NCBI RefSeq assembly: GCF_018069625.1
Contig: NZ_CP072941.1
Coordinates: forward strand, 6,510,001 to 6,574,000
Length of the DNA stretch: 64,000 nt
Direction of reading: 5' to 3'
Source of the DNA: Streptomyces yatensis
GTDB lineage: Bacteria > Actinomycetota > Actinomycetes > Streptomycetales > Streptomycetaceae
Position 1 is the first letter of the stretch. Every line of letters starts with the position of its first letter. Under the pieces are notes generated by a model that did not search any database, was not told the origin of the DNA, and saw only the letters and a list, made by a program, of their open reading frames with translations. Position numbers and translations under genes: made by a program. Positions 42,642 to 50,464 of the stretch are shown here, one piece after another.

Positions 42642-44138
42642 ATGAAGACCGTCAACCACTGGATCGGCGGAAAGACCGTCGAGGGCGCGACCGGCGCGTA
42701 CGGCCCGGTCTACAACCCCGCCACCGGCGCTCAGGACACCCAGGTCGCCCTGGCCTCCGTGGAAGAGGTCGACGCGGCCGTGGCCGCGGCCAAGGAGGCG
42801 TTCCGCTCCTGGGGCACGGTGTCGCTGTCCAAGCGCACCGCGATCCTCTACAAGTACCGCGAGCTGCTGGACGCCCACCGCGACGAGATCGCCGAGCTGA
42901 TCACCGCCGAGCACGGCAAGGTCCACTCGGACGCGCTGGGTGAGGTGGCCCGTGGTCTGGAGATCGTGGAGCTGGCCTGCGGGATCGCCGAGAAGCTGAA
43001 GGGCGAGCTGTCCACCCAGGTCTCCACCGGGGTCGATGTGTCCTCGATCCGCCAGCCGCTCGGGGTGGTCGCGGGCATCACGCCGTTCAACTTCCCGGCG
43101 ATGGTGCCGCTGTGGATGTTCCCGGTGGCCATCGCCTGCGGCAACACCTTCGTCCTCAAGCCCAGCGAGAAGGACCCGTCGGCCTCCCTCCGGCTGGCCG
43201 AGCTGGCCACCGAGGCGGGGCTGCCGGACGGGGTGCTCAATGTCGTCCATGGCGACAAGGTGGCCGTCGACCGGCTGCTGGAGCACCCGGACATCGCGGC
43301 CGTCAGCTTCGTCGGCTCCACGCCGATCGCCAAGTACATCCAGTCCAGGGCCATCGAGCACGGCAAGCGGGTGCAGGCGCTCGGCGGCGCCAAGAACCAC
43401 ATGCTGGTGCTGCCCGACGCCGACCTGGACTTCGCCGCGGACAACGCCATCAACGCGGCCTACGGCTCGGCCGGTGAGCGCTGCATGGCGGTCTCCGTCG
43501 TGGTCGCGGTCGGCGACATCGGCGACGACCTGGTGAAGAAGATCGCCGACCGGGCCGCCAAGCTCCGCATCGGCCCCGGGAACGACCCGGCCTCCGAGAT
43601 GGGCCCGCTGATCACCAAGGAGCACCGCGACAAGGTCGCCGGCTATGTGCACGGGGCGGCGGCCCAGGGCGCCGAGGTGGTCGTGGACGGCACGGGGTAC
43701 ACCGTGGACGGCCATGAGGACGGCTTCTTCATCGGCGTCTCGCTGCTGGACAAGGTCCCGCCGACGGCCGACGCCTACCGTGACGAGATCTTCGGCCCGG
43801 TGCTGTGCGTGGTGCGCGCCGAGACCTACGACGAGGCCATCGAGCTGATCAACAGCTCCAAGTGGGGCAATGGCACGGCCATCTTCACCCGCGACGGCGG
43901 CGCCGCCCGCCGCTTCCAGCTGGAGGTGGAGGCGGGCATGGTCGGCGTCAATGTGCCGATTCCGGTGCCGGTGGGCTACCACTCCTTCGGCGGCTGGAAG
44001 GACTCGCTCTTCGGCGACCACCACATCTACGGCAACGACGGGGTGCACTTCTACACCCGCGGCAAGGTCGTCACCACCCGCTGGCCGGAGCCGTCGGAGG
44101 AGGTCGGCATCAACCTCGGGTTCCCGAAGAACCACTGA
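42642..44138 (+). CDS. iolA: CoA-acylating methylmalonate-semialdehyde dehydrogenase
   Basis: A 498-residue aldehyde dehydrogenase. The catalytic Cys281 lies in GSAGERCMAVSV, and the GITPFNFPAMVPLWMFPVA segment is typical of the MSDH/IolA class, which uses CoA as acyl acceptor and NAD as oxidant. It turns malonic semialdehyde into acetyl-CoA and CO2 and may also serve valine breakdown (then called mmsA). Its last three codons lie in the first unit of a 22-bp repeat array. Confidence 0.94.
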   Translation: MKTVNHWIGGKTVEGATGAYGPVYNPATGAQDTQVALASVEEVDAAVAAAKEAFRSWGTVSLSKRTAILYKYRELLDAHRDEIAELITAEHGKVHSDALGEVARGLEIVELACGIAEKLKGELSTQVSTGVDVSSIRQPLGVVAGITPFNFPAMVPLWMFPVAIACGNTFVLKPSEKDPSASLRLAELATEAGLPDGVLNVVHGDKVAVDRLLEHPDIAAVSFVGSTPIAKYIQSRAIEHGKRVQALGGAKNHMLVLPDADLDFAADNAINAAYGSAGERCMAVSVVVAVGDIGDDLVKKIADRAAKLRIGPGNDPASEMGPLITKEHRDKVAGYVHGAAAQGAEVVVDGTGYTVDGHEDGFFIGVSLLDKVPPTADAYRDEIFGPVLCVVRAETYDEAIELINSSKWGNGTAIFTRDGGAARRFQLEVEAGMVGVNVPIPVPVGYHSFGGWKDSLFGDHHIYGNDGVHFYTRGKVVTTRWPEPSEEVGINLGFPKNH

Positions 44139-44238
44139 GGCGTATGGGACGAACCACTGAGGCCTATGTGACGAACTACCGAGGCGCATATGACGAATCG
44201 CTGAGGCGTATGCGCAGAACCACTGAGGCGTATGTGAC
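44129..44238 (+). repeat. Five 22-bp tandem repeats at the iol operon end
   Basis: Units start at 44129, 44151, 44173, 44195 and 44217 and share GAACCACTGAGGCGTATG with variation mainly in units 3 and 4. The first unit contains the iolA stop codon. Because 22 is not a multiple of three, the array does not encode a repeated peptide. It lies 32 bases before the terminator. Confidence 0.9.
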
Positions 44239-44270
44239 GTGTGATTCGCACGTTTGAGTGGTTTCCCCCG

Positions 44271-44299
44271 CCCCCTGCCGGACCCGGTCCGGCAGGGGG
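44271..44299 (+). terminator. Strong terminator of the iol operon
   Basis: CCCCCTGCCGGACC (44271-44284) pairs perfectly with 44286-44299; effective loop is the central few bases. A short TTTC follows. Confidence 0.9.
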
Positions 44300-44364
44300 T
44301 TTCGCCGTCGTGAGGGCCGGGGATCCCAGGCCCACGGAGAAAACGGGGGACATCGGGGGGCGGC

Positions 44365-47130
44365 ATGCCTGGGTTCATGGAGGGGGAAGGGACCGAGGAG
44401 TTCATCGAGGCGCTCAAGGGCGCCGTGGTGCCTCGGGACCGTAAGGCCAAGGGGCGGGATCTGCTGCCGCCCGTGCTGCTGCTCGCCGAGGGCGAGCGGG
44501 CGGTGGCCCACGCGCATCAGGCGATGCGGGGGCTGAGCCGGATGCTCTATCCTGACGGCGCCAAGCGGGTGCCGTACGCGGCGCTCGGCCCCGATGAGAT
44601 CCGCGACGCCGCCGGGCGGCGGCCGCTGACGCTCGACCTCGGCCGGGAGCTGTGCGTCGATGTGCCCCGCCGCACCGGCCGCCTGCGGCTCACCGACTTC
44701 TTCCTGACGCGGGACATCGTCGAGCAGGCGCTGGACCCGCGCGCCCCCGAGCCGGATGGCCGCGCGCTGCGCGACCACTGCTACGCCCGGCGGATCGCCC
44801 GCGGGCCGCTGCTGCGGGCCTTATGGACACTCGGCGGCGAAAGCGCCGAGGGCGGCACGGCGGGCCCGGGCTGGGTCGCGGAGCTGCGCCGCCTGCTGAT
44901 GCGCCCCCTCTTCCAGCTGCTGCCGCGCTGGTGGTGGGGGCGGCGCCGCACCCGCCTGCTGCTGCGCTCCACCCGGCGCGGCTGGTACGCCGACTGGCGG
45001 CGCATCAGCCACGGCCGCACCGCCGAGGACTTCTTCGAGAACGCCGCGCGGCTGCTGCGCGCCGAGCGCGGACGCGACCCGGAGGCGGCGATCGGCCGGT
45101 GGGAGGAGCTGCTGCTGCACGCGCTGCTGGCGGATCTGCGGCGCGCGGCCCGGCCGGGCCGGATCTCGCCCTGGCGGCGCCGGCGGCGCACCCGGTGCGT
45201 CTTTCTGCTGGAGCTGCCGGAGGACGCCGCCGGTGCGGCGGCCGGGGAGCGCTTCCTGGAGCGGTACGCGGAGGCCGCCCGGGACACCCGGTGCGCGGCG
45301 GCCGTGGTGGTGGCCGTCTCCCCGGCGGGCGTTGCGGGCGTATCCCGGGCGGATGGGGCGGACGGGGCGGGCGTGTCCCCGGCGGACGGGGCGGCCTCAT
45401 CTCCGGCGGGCGGGGCGTCCGCGGGGGAGAGCGGCGGGCTGGGCCGTGCGGCGGCCAGGCTGCGCGGTGCGAGCGGGACGCCGTCGCGGGCGCCCCGGCC
45501 GCTGCGGGCCGTGCTGCCCGCGCCCGTGCCGGAGTCGGAGGGGCTGGACCTCGATCCCGTCTCGCCGCGCACCTTCCGGCTCGGCCCGGCCGCCGAGCTG
45601 ACCCTGACCGGGGTGGTGGTGGCGGCCCTGCTCAGCGCCCCGGGTGTATGGCTGCTGGACCGGGTCACGGACGAGCCGGACCGCGGCTGTCTGGGCGGGG
45701 CGTCCAGCGAGGTCGTCGCGGGCCGGCCCCAGCTGAGCGCGGACTCGCCCCGGAAGCAGTACGAGGACGCCCGGCGGCTGATCCGCGAGGAGAACGCACG
45801 GGTGGACCGCGAGGTCGGGGACGGCGACGGCACCGCCCGTACGGTGGTGCACATCGGCTCGGACGTGGCCGCCGACCCGCAGGGGCAGCGGTACAACGCG
45901 GCGGTGCCCGAGCTGCGCGGTATCGCACTGGCCCAGCGCGCGCTGAACGACGAGGCGCGCAACGACTCCCAGAAGGTGTGGCTGCGCATCGACAGCCGTA
46001 ACGCGGGGGACGACTTCGCCAACGCGCCGCGCATCGCCCGCCAGGTCGCCGAGGACGCCCGGAGGAAGGGCTCGGGGATCATCGGGGTGGTGGGCTTCTC
46101 CAAGAGCCTGAAGCAGACCCAGGAGGCCGTGCGGATCCTGGGCGGCGCGCGGATCCCGGTCATCGGCACCACGGCCACGGCGGATCTGATGCAGGTGGAC
46201 GGGTACTACCGCAGGGTCGCGCCCACCGACAGCCGTGAGGCCGCGATCGAGGCCGACTTCGCCCACCGGGGCAACATCATGGACGACGGCACCGGGAGCT
46301 GCTCCCCGGCCCGCGCCGCCGTGGTCGTCAAGGACCCCCGGGATCTGTACAGCGATGAGATAGGGACGCTGTTCGCCGAGCGGTTCGGCGCCCGGCCGTT
46401 CACCTTGGAGTACACCCCCGGCGGCCGGTCCGGCGGTGCCGCCCAGGGGCCGGGGCAGGACCGTGTCGCCCGTAAGGACAGCATCGGCGAGCTTGCCGAC
46501 GCGGTGTGCGAGCGGGTCATCGCCGACCCCCGTACGGTCGTCTACTGGGCCTCCCGCGCCCTCCAGTTCAGCGCGTTCCTCGACGACTTCGGGGACAACA
46601 CCGCGTGCGAGGGCAGAAAGCTGACGGTGCTCGGCGGCAATGACCTCACCACCGCCGCCCTCGCCGGTGCGTACGCGGACCGGCCCTGGCTGCGGCTCTA
46701 CCACACCGTCCATGTGCTGCCCGCGGGCCATCCGCGGCTGAGCGATATCGCCAAGAAGTTCAACGCCGACTACGCCAGGGACTTCGGAGCCCATGACCTG
46801 TGGCGCGACGACGGGCGGGCCGCCCTGGCGTACGACGCGATGCAGCTGATGGCCGAGGCGGCCAACCGGGCCTTCCGCAGCACCGACAACGTGGAGCGCT
46901 CCAATGTGCAGATCGGCCTCGACAACGGCATCCGGAAGCAGGGCGCCAGCGGCTATCTGGACGTCGGGCGGGGCCGCTCGGTGCCCCGGGACAAGCCGCT
47001 GGTGATCCTGCACCACACCGACCGGGGCTCGGAGCCGGTGCTGTACTGCGGCGCGTTCACCCAGAATCCGGCCGGGCGGGCCACGCACTGGGGGCCGCGG
47101 GGGAAGTTCTCATGTCCCAGGGACAGTTGA
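44365..47130 (+). CDS. Large membrane protein with C-terminal periplasmic-binding type 1 domain
   Basis: A 921-residue protein of unknown role. Residues 1-400 are cytoplasmic, Arg-rich and helical, and begin like the NTPase part of related streptomycete proteins (DLLPPVLLLAEGERAVAHAH), but the expected GxxGxGK(S/T) P-loop is absent. A low-complexity Ala/Gly/Asp stretch follows (about residues 325-355), then one transmembrane helix (about 412-432). The outer part is a leucine/isoleucine/valine-binding-protein-like type 1 fold (VVHIGSDVAADPQGQRYNAA, IIGVVGFSKSLKQT, IPVIGTTATADLM). A TTA leucine codon at 44821-44823 suggests dependence on the bldA tRNA. The layout suggests an envelope sensor rather than a transporter subunit; no permease is nearby. 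Confidence 0.7.
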   Translation: MPGFMEGEGTEEFIEALKGAVVPRDRKAKGRDLLPPVLLLAEGERAVAHAHQAMRGLSRMLYPDGAKRVPYAALGPDEIRDAAGRRPLTLDLGRELCVDVPRRTGRLRLTDFFLTRDIVEQALDPRAPEPDGRALRDHCYARRIARGPLLRALWTLGGESAEGGTAGPGWVAELRRLLMRPLFQLLPRWWWGRRRTRLLLRSTRRGWYADWRRISHGRTAEDFFENAARLLRAERGRDPEAAIGRWEELLLHALLADLRRAARPGRISPWRRRRRTRCVFLLELPEDAAGAAAGERFLERYAEAARDTRCAAAVVVAVSPAGVAGVSRADGADGAGVSPADGAASSPAGGASAGESGGLGRAAARLRGASGTPSRAPRPLRAVLPAPVPESEGLDLDPVSPRTFRLGPAAELTLTGVVVAALLSAPGVWLLDRVTDEPDRGCLGGASSEVVAGRPQLSADSPRKQYEDARRLIREENARVDREVGDGDGTARTVVHIGSDVAADPQGQRYNAAVPELRGIALAQRALNDEARNDSQKVWLRIDSRNAGDDFANAPRIARQVAEDARRKGSGIIGVVGFSKSLKQTQEAVRILGGARIPVIGTTATADLMQVDGYYRRVAPTDSREAAIEADFAHRGNIMDDGTGSCSPARAAVVVKDPRDLYSDEIGTLFAERFGARPFTLEYTPGGRSGGAAQGPGQDRVARKDSIGELADAVCERVIADPRTVVYWASRALQFSAFLDDFGDNTACEGRKLTVLGGNDLTTAALAGAYADRPWLRLYHTVHVLPAGHPRLSDIAKKFNADYARDFGAHDLWRDDGRAALAYDAMQLMAEAANRAFRSTDNVERSNVQIGLDNGIRKQGASGYLDVGRGRSVPRDKPLVILHHTDRGSEPVLYCGAFTQNPAGRATHWGPRGKFSCPRDS

Positions 47131-47165
47131 GGCACCACCATTCGAGCCTCCTCCGGGGCGTCAGG

Positions 47166-47768
47166 CTAGGAGTGCTCGATCGTCTTTCCTTCAGGGACTC
47201 GGTAGCAGCCTGAGGTGACTTCGATGCCGATACTCGGGGTGTCACGCTTGCTGTACCCGACGATCCAGACACTCATCTTCTTGGAGTCGTTGTCGGCGAC
47301 GATATTGAGGTTCTTGTTCGCGCTGTTGTCGCGGTGAGAGCTCTTGATCACCCAATCGCCCGTGCCGAGTTTCTCCTTGAGGTTCTTCATGGCGACGTCG
47401 TTGTCCGCGCCGGACTCGGGCTTGAAGTTCCACGGGTGGTAGACCTGGAAGTACTTGTCCGGATCCTTGCCGGAACACGCCTTGACACCGGGCCCGGGTT
47501 GGGATGCTGTGCCGGGTACCCCGATGAAGTCGTAGATCTGGCTGGAGACCGCTTTCACGGCGGCAACCGCCTCGTCGGTGCTGGCCGTGCCCGCGTGGGG
47601 AATCCCCGAGGCCGAGTCGCCCGACTCGCTGGTGTTGGTGGCGGGGGATTCCGAGGTGTCGTCGTTGGTCATGCCGCATCCACTAAGAAGAAGGCCGGTC
47701 AACACGAGAGGGAACAGGGCACTGCCCGGGCGACGCCGATGAGAGGTGGGGAGCAGTGCGCGGAGCAT
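47166..47768 (-). CDS. Secreted lipoprotein of unknown function
   Basis: A 200-residue protein with signal peptide and lipobox LLSGC (about residues 30-34), a Ser/Thr-rich linker and a globular domain with two Cys (KACSGKD and TSGCYRVPEG), possibly disulphide-bonded. The ATG at 47768 has AAGGA five bases upstream. It is the last gene of a same-strand set with a DUF1023 hydrolase and a WXG100-like protein. I do not recognise the domain; streptomycetes carry similar lipoproteins next to secreted proteins. Confidence 0.75.
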   Translation of the reverse strand: MLRALLPTSHRRRPGSALFPLVLTGLLLSGCGMTNDDTSESPATNTSESGDSASGIPHAGTASTDEAVAAVKAVSSQIYDFIGVPGTASQPGPGVKACSGKDPDKYFQVYHPWNFKPESGADNDVAMKNLKEKLGTGDWVIKSSHRDNSANKNLNIVADNDSKKMSVWIVGYSKRDTPSIGIEVTSGCYRVPEGKTIEHS

Positions 47769-47838
47769 GCGAGTCCTTGGTGTTGTTCGGCAGGTCGGTG
47801 GTGGTCCGGTGGGTGTTTGCACGCCTGGAGGGGATTCG

Positions 47839-49659
47839 TTACCGGGCAGCGGTGACGTCGCCGTACTCGCCGACCACGACCAGCGCTTGGTTCTTCAGCG
47901 CGGTCGTGCCCTTGTTCCAGTACTCACTGTGGCCTTCCGATCCCGTGGTCGCTTGGGGGCCACTGCCCTCAGCGTGCGTGTTCATCTGGTGGGCGCCGAA
48001 GGCATCGTCGCTGGGGATGAGGAATACGCCGCCGCCCATCTTCCACTGACTGCCGCCATGACCCCAGCGGCCGATGTCCGGGACTTTGTCCCCGTCTGCT
48101 TCCTCGTTCCACACGTGCCCCTTCGGAGCGTCCATCTCATCGGCCGAACCTACCTTTACCCCCGGGCTCCCGGCGAAGATCACATCATCTGCGTTGAGGT
48201 CGCCTGTCTGGGCCGCCGCTCCGATGAGGGTGGTGCCGTAGGAGTGCCCGATGGCCGTGCGGTGCGGCTCGCCGGAACCACTGTGCGAGGCGTCGAGACC
48301 GTCCATGAACTTCCGGTAAGCGGGCGCTCCGTCATAGGCGTAGTGCTCGAACGGGGCGTCTTTGACGATGCTCTGCGGGGCGTCGTAGCCGAGCCAGGTG
48401 ATGGTCGACACAGACGCGTCCGGTGTCGCCTGCTGTGTCTGGCGCCACAGCTCGGTCATCCGGTCGACGTTGCCCTCGATGCTGCTCAGGTTCGACGTCG
48501 TGCCGGGCACGTACACGGCCTGGTGCCGAGCGGTGTCCGGGTTGCCGTTGGCCACGATGGCCCGTCCGTTGCCCTCCGGACTGAAGCCGAGCAGATACGC
48601 CTCGGGCAAGCCGCCCTCGCCGGTCTGGTCGAACCGGGTCTGGATGGCGTTCATGCCCTTGAGGGACGATTCCAGGTGCCGGTACTGGTCGCCGTACTTC
48701 TTGTCCCACTCCATCCACTCGTCGGTGTGGACCTTGGAGGGGTACATCCCGGAGGTGATCCACGTCCACTCGTTCGCGGGCGGCTTGGGGATCCCGTTCA
48801 GCTCCGTCTGGTACTGGCCCCGCTTCTCGTCGAGGACGATACGGTTGGCCTCGTCCCGAGCCGTGGCGGGCAGGCCATCGAGCCCGCCGACGGTGTTCGG
48901 CTGGAGCGCGGTCCAGGCCGCCTGCTGTTCGGGGTCGAGACCCTTCCACCAGTCCGCGTTGGCCTTTGGGCTGCCCTCCTTCGGGGGCTGCGGCAGGGAG
49001 TCCAGATAGTCCTTGCCCGCCCCGCGGACGCCCTCCGTGTCCTTCCCCGCGTCCGCCCAGTCCCCGGCGGACACGATCAGGTCGTCGTCCGCCTTGAGCT
49101 TGCGCAGCTGCGGCGCCCACTTCTGGTCCGCGTCTGTGGCCTCCTTCAGGGCCTCCGCGATGCGGTTGGCGATGCCCTGGGCTATCGCGTAGTTCGGGTT
49201 CGGGTCGAAGTTGCCCGCTTGGCGCTGGATCGCCCGGACCTGCTCGGACAGGCTGCCGCTGGCCGAACCGGGCTGCGGCGGGGAACCGCCCGGGTCCTCA
49301 CCGGCCGCCGGATAGGCCACCGAGCCATCGGCGTCCACCGTGAATGTGTGCTCGGCCGCCTCCGACAGCGCCCGCTTCAGTTTGTCCTGCGCCGGGCGCG
49401 TGTCCGCCGCGAAGGCGTTCAGGGCTGTGCCGACCAGGCCGCACTCGACCTGCACGTAATGGAAGTCCTTCGCCACCTCGCGCAGTTGGACGACCGCGGC
49501 ATCGACCGCCTCACCCTTCAGCGCCTTCCGCATCTGGGTGGTGATCCGCTGCTCCAGCGCGTCCTTTGCCTGGCTCGCCATGTCGCTGACCGAGCGGTAG
49601 CCGGTCGCCGCTTCCTCGAACTCGTGCAGCTTGAGCGTCTTCAGCGCCTCGATGTCCAT
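47839..49659 (-). CDS. DUF1023-family alpha/beta hydrolase with N-terminal helical secretion-like domain
   Basis: A 606-residue protein. The first 130 residues are helical and amphipathic, resembling WXG/LXG-type export domains, and lack a signal peptide. After a Pro/Gly linker and a helical middle region comes a DUF1023 hydrolase domain: VYVPGTTSNLSSIEG, WLGYDAPQS, and nucleophile Ser473 in AIGHSYGTTLIG, with a C-terminal His candidate in FGAHQMNTHAEG. It starts 8 bases after the small helical protein's stop. Probably an exported esterase or lipase of a type VII-like route; substrate unknown. Confidence 0.82.
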   Translation of the reverse strand: MDIEALKTLKLHEFEEAATGYRSVSDMASQAKDALEQRITTQMRKALKGEAVDAAVVQLREVAKDFHYVQVECGLVGTALNAFAADTRPAQDKLKRALSEAAEHTFTVDADGSVAYPAAGEDPGGSPPQPGSASGSLSEQVRAIQRQAGNFDPNPNYAIAQGIANRIAEALKEATDADQKWAPQLRKLKADDDLIVSAGDWADAGKDTEGVRGAGKDYLDSLPQPPKEGSPKANADWWKGLDPEQQAAWTALQPNTVGGLDGLPATARDEANRIVLDEKRGQYQTELNGIPKPPANEWTWITSGMYPSKVHTDEWMEWDKKYGDQYRHLESSLKGMNAIQTRFDQTGEGGLPEAYLLGFSPEGNGRAIVANGNPDTARHQAVYVPGTTSNLSSIEGNVDRMTELWRQTQQATPDASVSTITWLGYDAPQSIVKDAPFEHYAYDGAPAYRKFMDGLDASHSGSGEPHRTAIGHSYGTTLIGAAAQTGDLNADDVIFAGSPGVKVGSADEMDAPKGHVWNEEADGDKVPDIGRWGHGGSQWKMGGGVFLIPSDDAFGAHQMNTHAEGSGPQATTGSEGHSEYWNKGTTALKNQALVVVGEYGDVTAAR

Positions 49660-49667
49660 GGCTCAGG

Positions 49668-50099
49668 TCACTTTCCCTCGCCGCCGACGGCCGGGGTGTC
49701 GCGGTACTGCTTCCCCATCTCCACGAAAAGGCTCTTGACGTTCTCGTCGGTGAGGAGCAGGTCCTTGCCCGCCCGCTCCAGGTTGCCCTGCAGCGTGGTG
49801 CACCGCCCGGACAGCTTGTCCAGGTACGTCTTCCAGCTCTGGTAGACCTCGGATTGTGCCGCCGCGGTCTCCACCTCTCCGCCGGTGGCCAGACCGTGCT
49901 GGCCGGTTTCGAGGGAGGTCAGCACCTTCTTCGCGTTGCTGCTGAGGCCCCCGACGGCGCTGCCCGCCGCCGTCCACGCGGCCTTGCTGGACTTCACGCC
50001 CCCCTCGCCGCCGCCGCCCCCGGCGCTCGCCAGCCGCATCCCGGGCCCGCCCGCAGCGGCGCCCTTGAGACGCGCCCACTCCTCCTCGAACGAACCCAT
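49668..50099 (-). CDS. WXG100-like small helical protein
   Basis: A 143-residue protein with no signal peptide: short acidic N-terminus, Gly-rich patch, then a long helical region with a central Trp (AAWTAAGSAV) and a second helix QSWKTYLDKLSGRCTTLQGN. Its size, helical content and position 8 bases before a DUF1023 hydrolase match the small partner proteins of type VII secretion substrates, although the exact WXG motif is not present. The ATG at 50099 has GGAGGGGG upstream. Confidence 0.6.
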   Translation of the reverse strand: MGSFEEEWARLKGAAAGGPGMRLASAGGGGGEGGVKSSKAAWTAAGSAVGGLSSNAKKVLTSLETGQHGLATGGEVETAAAQSEVYQSWKTYLDKLSGRCTTLQGNLERAGKDLLLTDENVKSLFVEMGKQYRDTPAVGGEGK

Positions 50100-50117
50100 G
50101 TCCCCCTCCATTACGCT

Positions 50118-50324
50118 TCAGCCGCGCATGACCCGTATCAGCCGCTGCCAGGCTAGAGGGAACAATGCGGCGGCTCGTGAGTACACGTACTCAGAAGCCG
50201 GGCCGCATGTCCAGACCCCGGCTCGTCGTGGTCCAAAGATGAAGGACCAGCCGTCCGCCTGGGCCGCCGTGGGGTCCTCGGCGATGTCGTTCGGGGCATC
50301 GCCGCACTTGCCGCGGCGGCGCAT
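50118..50324 (-). CDS. Small ORF of uncertain status, possibly a gene remnant
   Basis: A 68-codon frame. The first 28 codons (MRRRGKCGDAPNDIAEDPTA and onward) have nearly complete G/C third positions, as real genes here do; the remaining codons do not, and the ribosome site is weak. This looks like the start of a small gene that continues out of frame, or a remnant. It lies in the otherwise gene-free gap 50100-50464. Confidence 0.3.
   Translation of the reverse strand: MRRRGKCGDAPNDIAEDPTAAQADGWSFIFGPRRAGVWTCGPASEYVYSRAAALFPLAWQRLIRVMRG
50178..50193. promoter_or_regulatory. Palindrome in the gap before the FUSC gene
   Basis: TGAGTACACGTACTCA consists of two 7-base arms around two bases. It lies about 80 bases before the WXG100-like gene (leftward), a suitable place for a dimeric regulator. 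No cognate regulator is adjacent. Confidence 0.4.
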
Positions 50325-50464
50325 CGGCAGATTGACCCGTTGCGGAAGGGGCGGCTCTCGGCAGGTGAGGGGCGGTATGGAGGTGGTGGGGCTCTCGGGA
50401 GGCGGCGCTCGGGGACCGGAACGGTTGGTTCAGTTCTCCCGGGGCCACCCCGTAGTCTCGCCGT

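Noticed and set aside
44129..44238. CRISPR array reading of the 22-bp repeats.
   Set aside because: There are no unique spacers between units, the units are contiguous and no cas gene is present.
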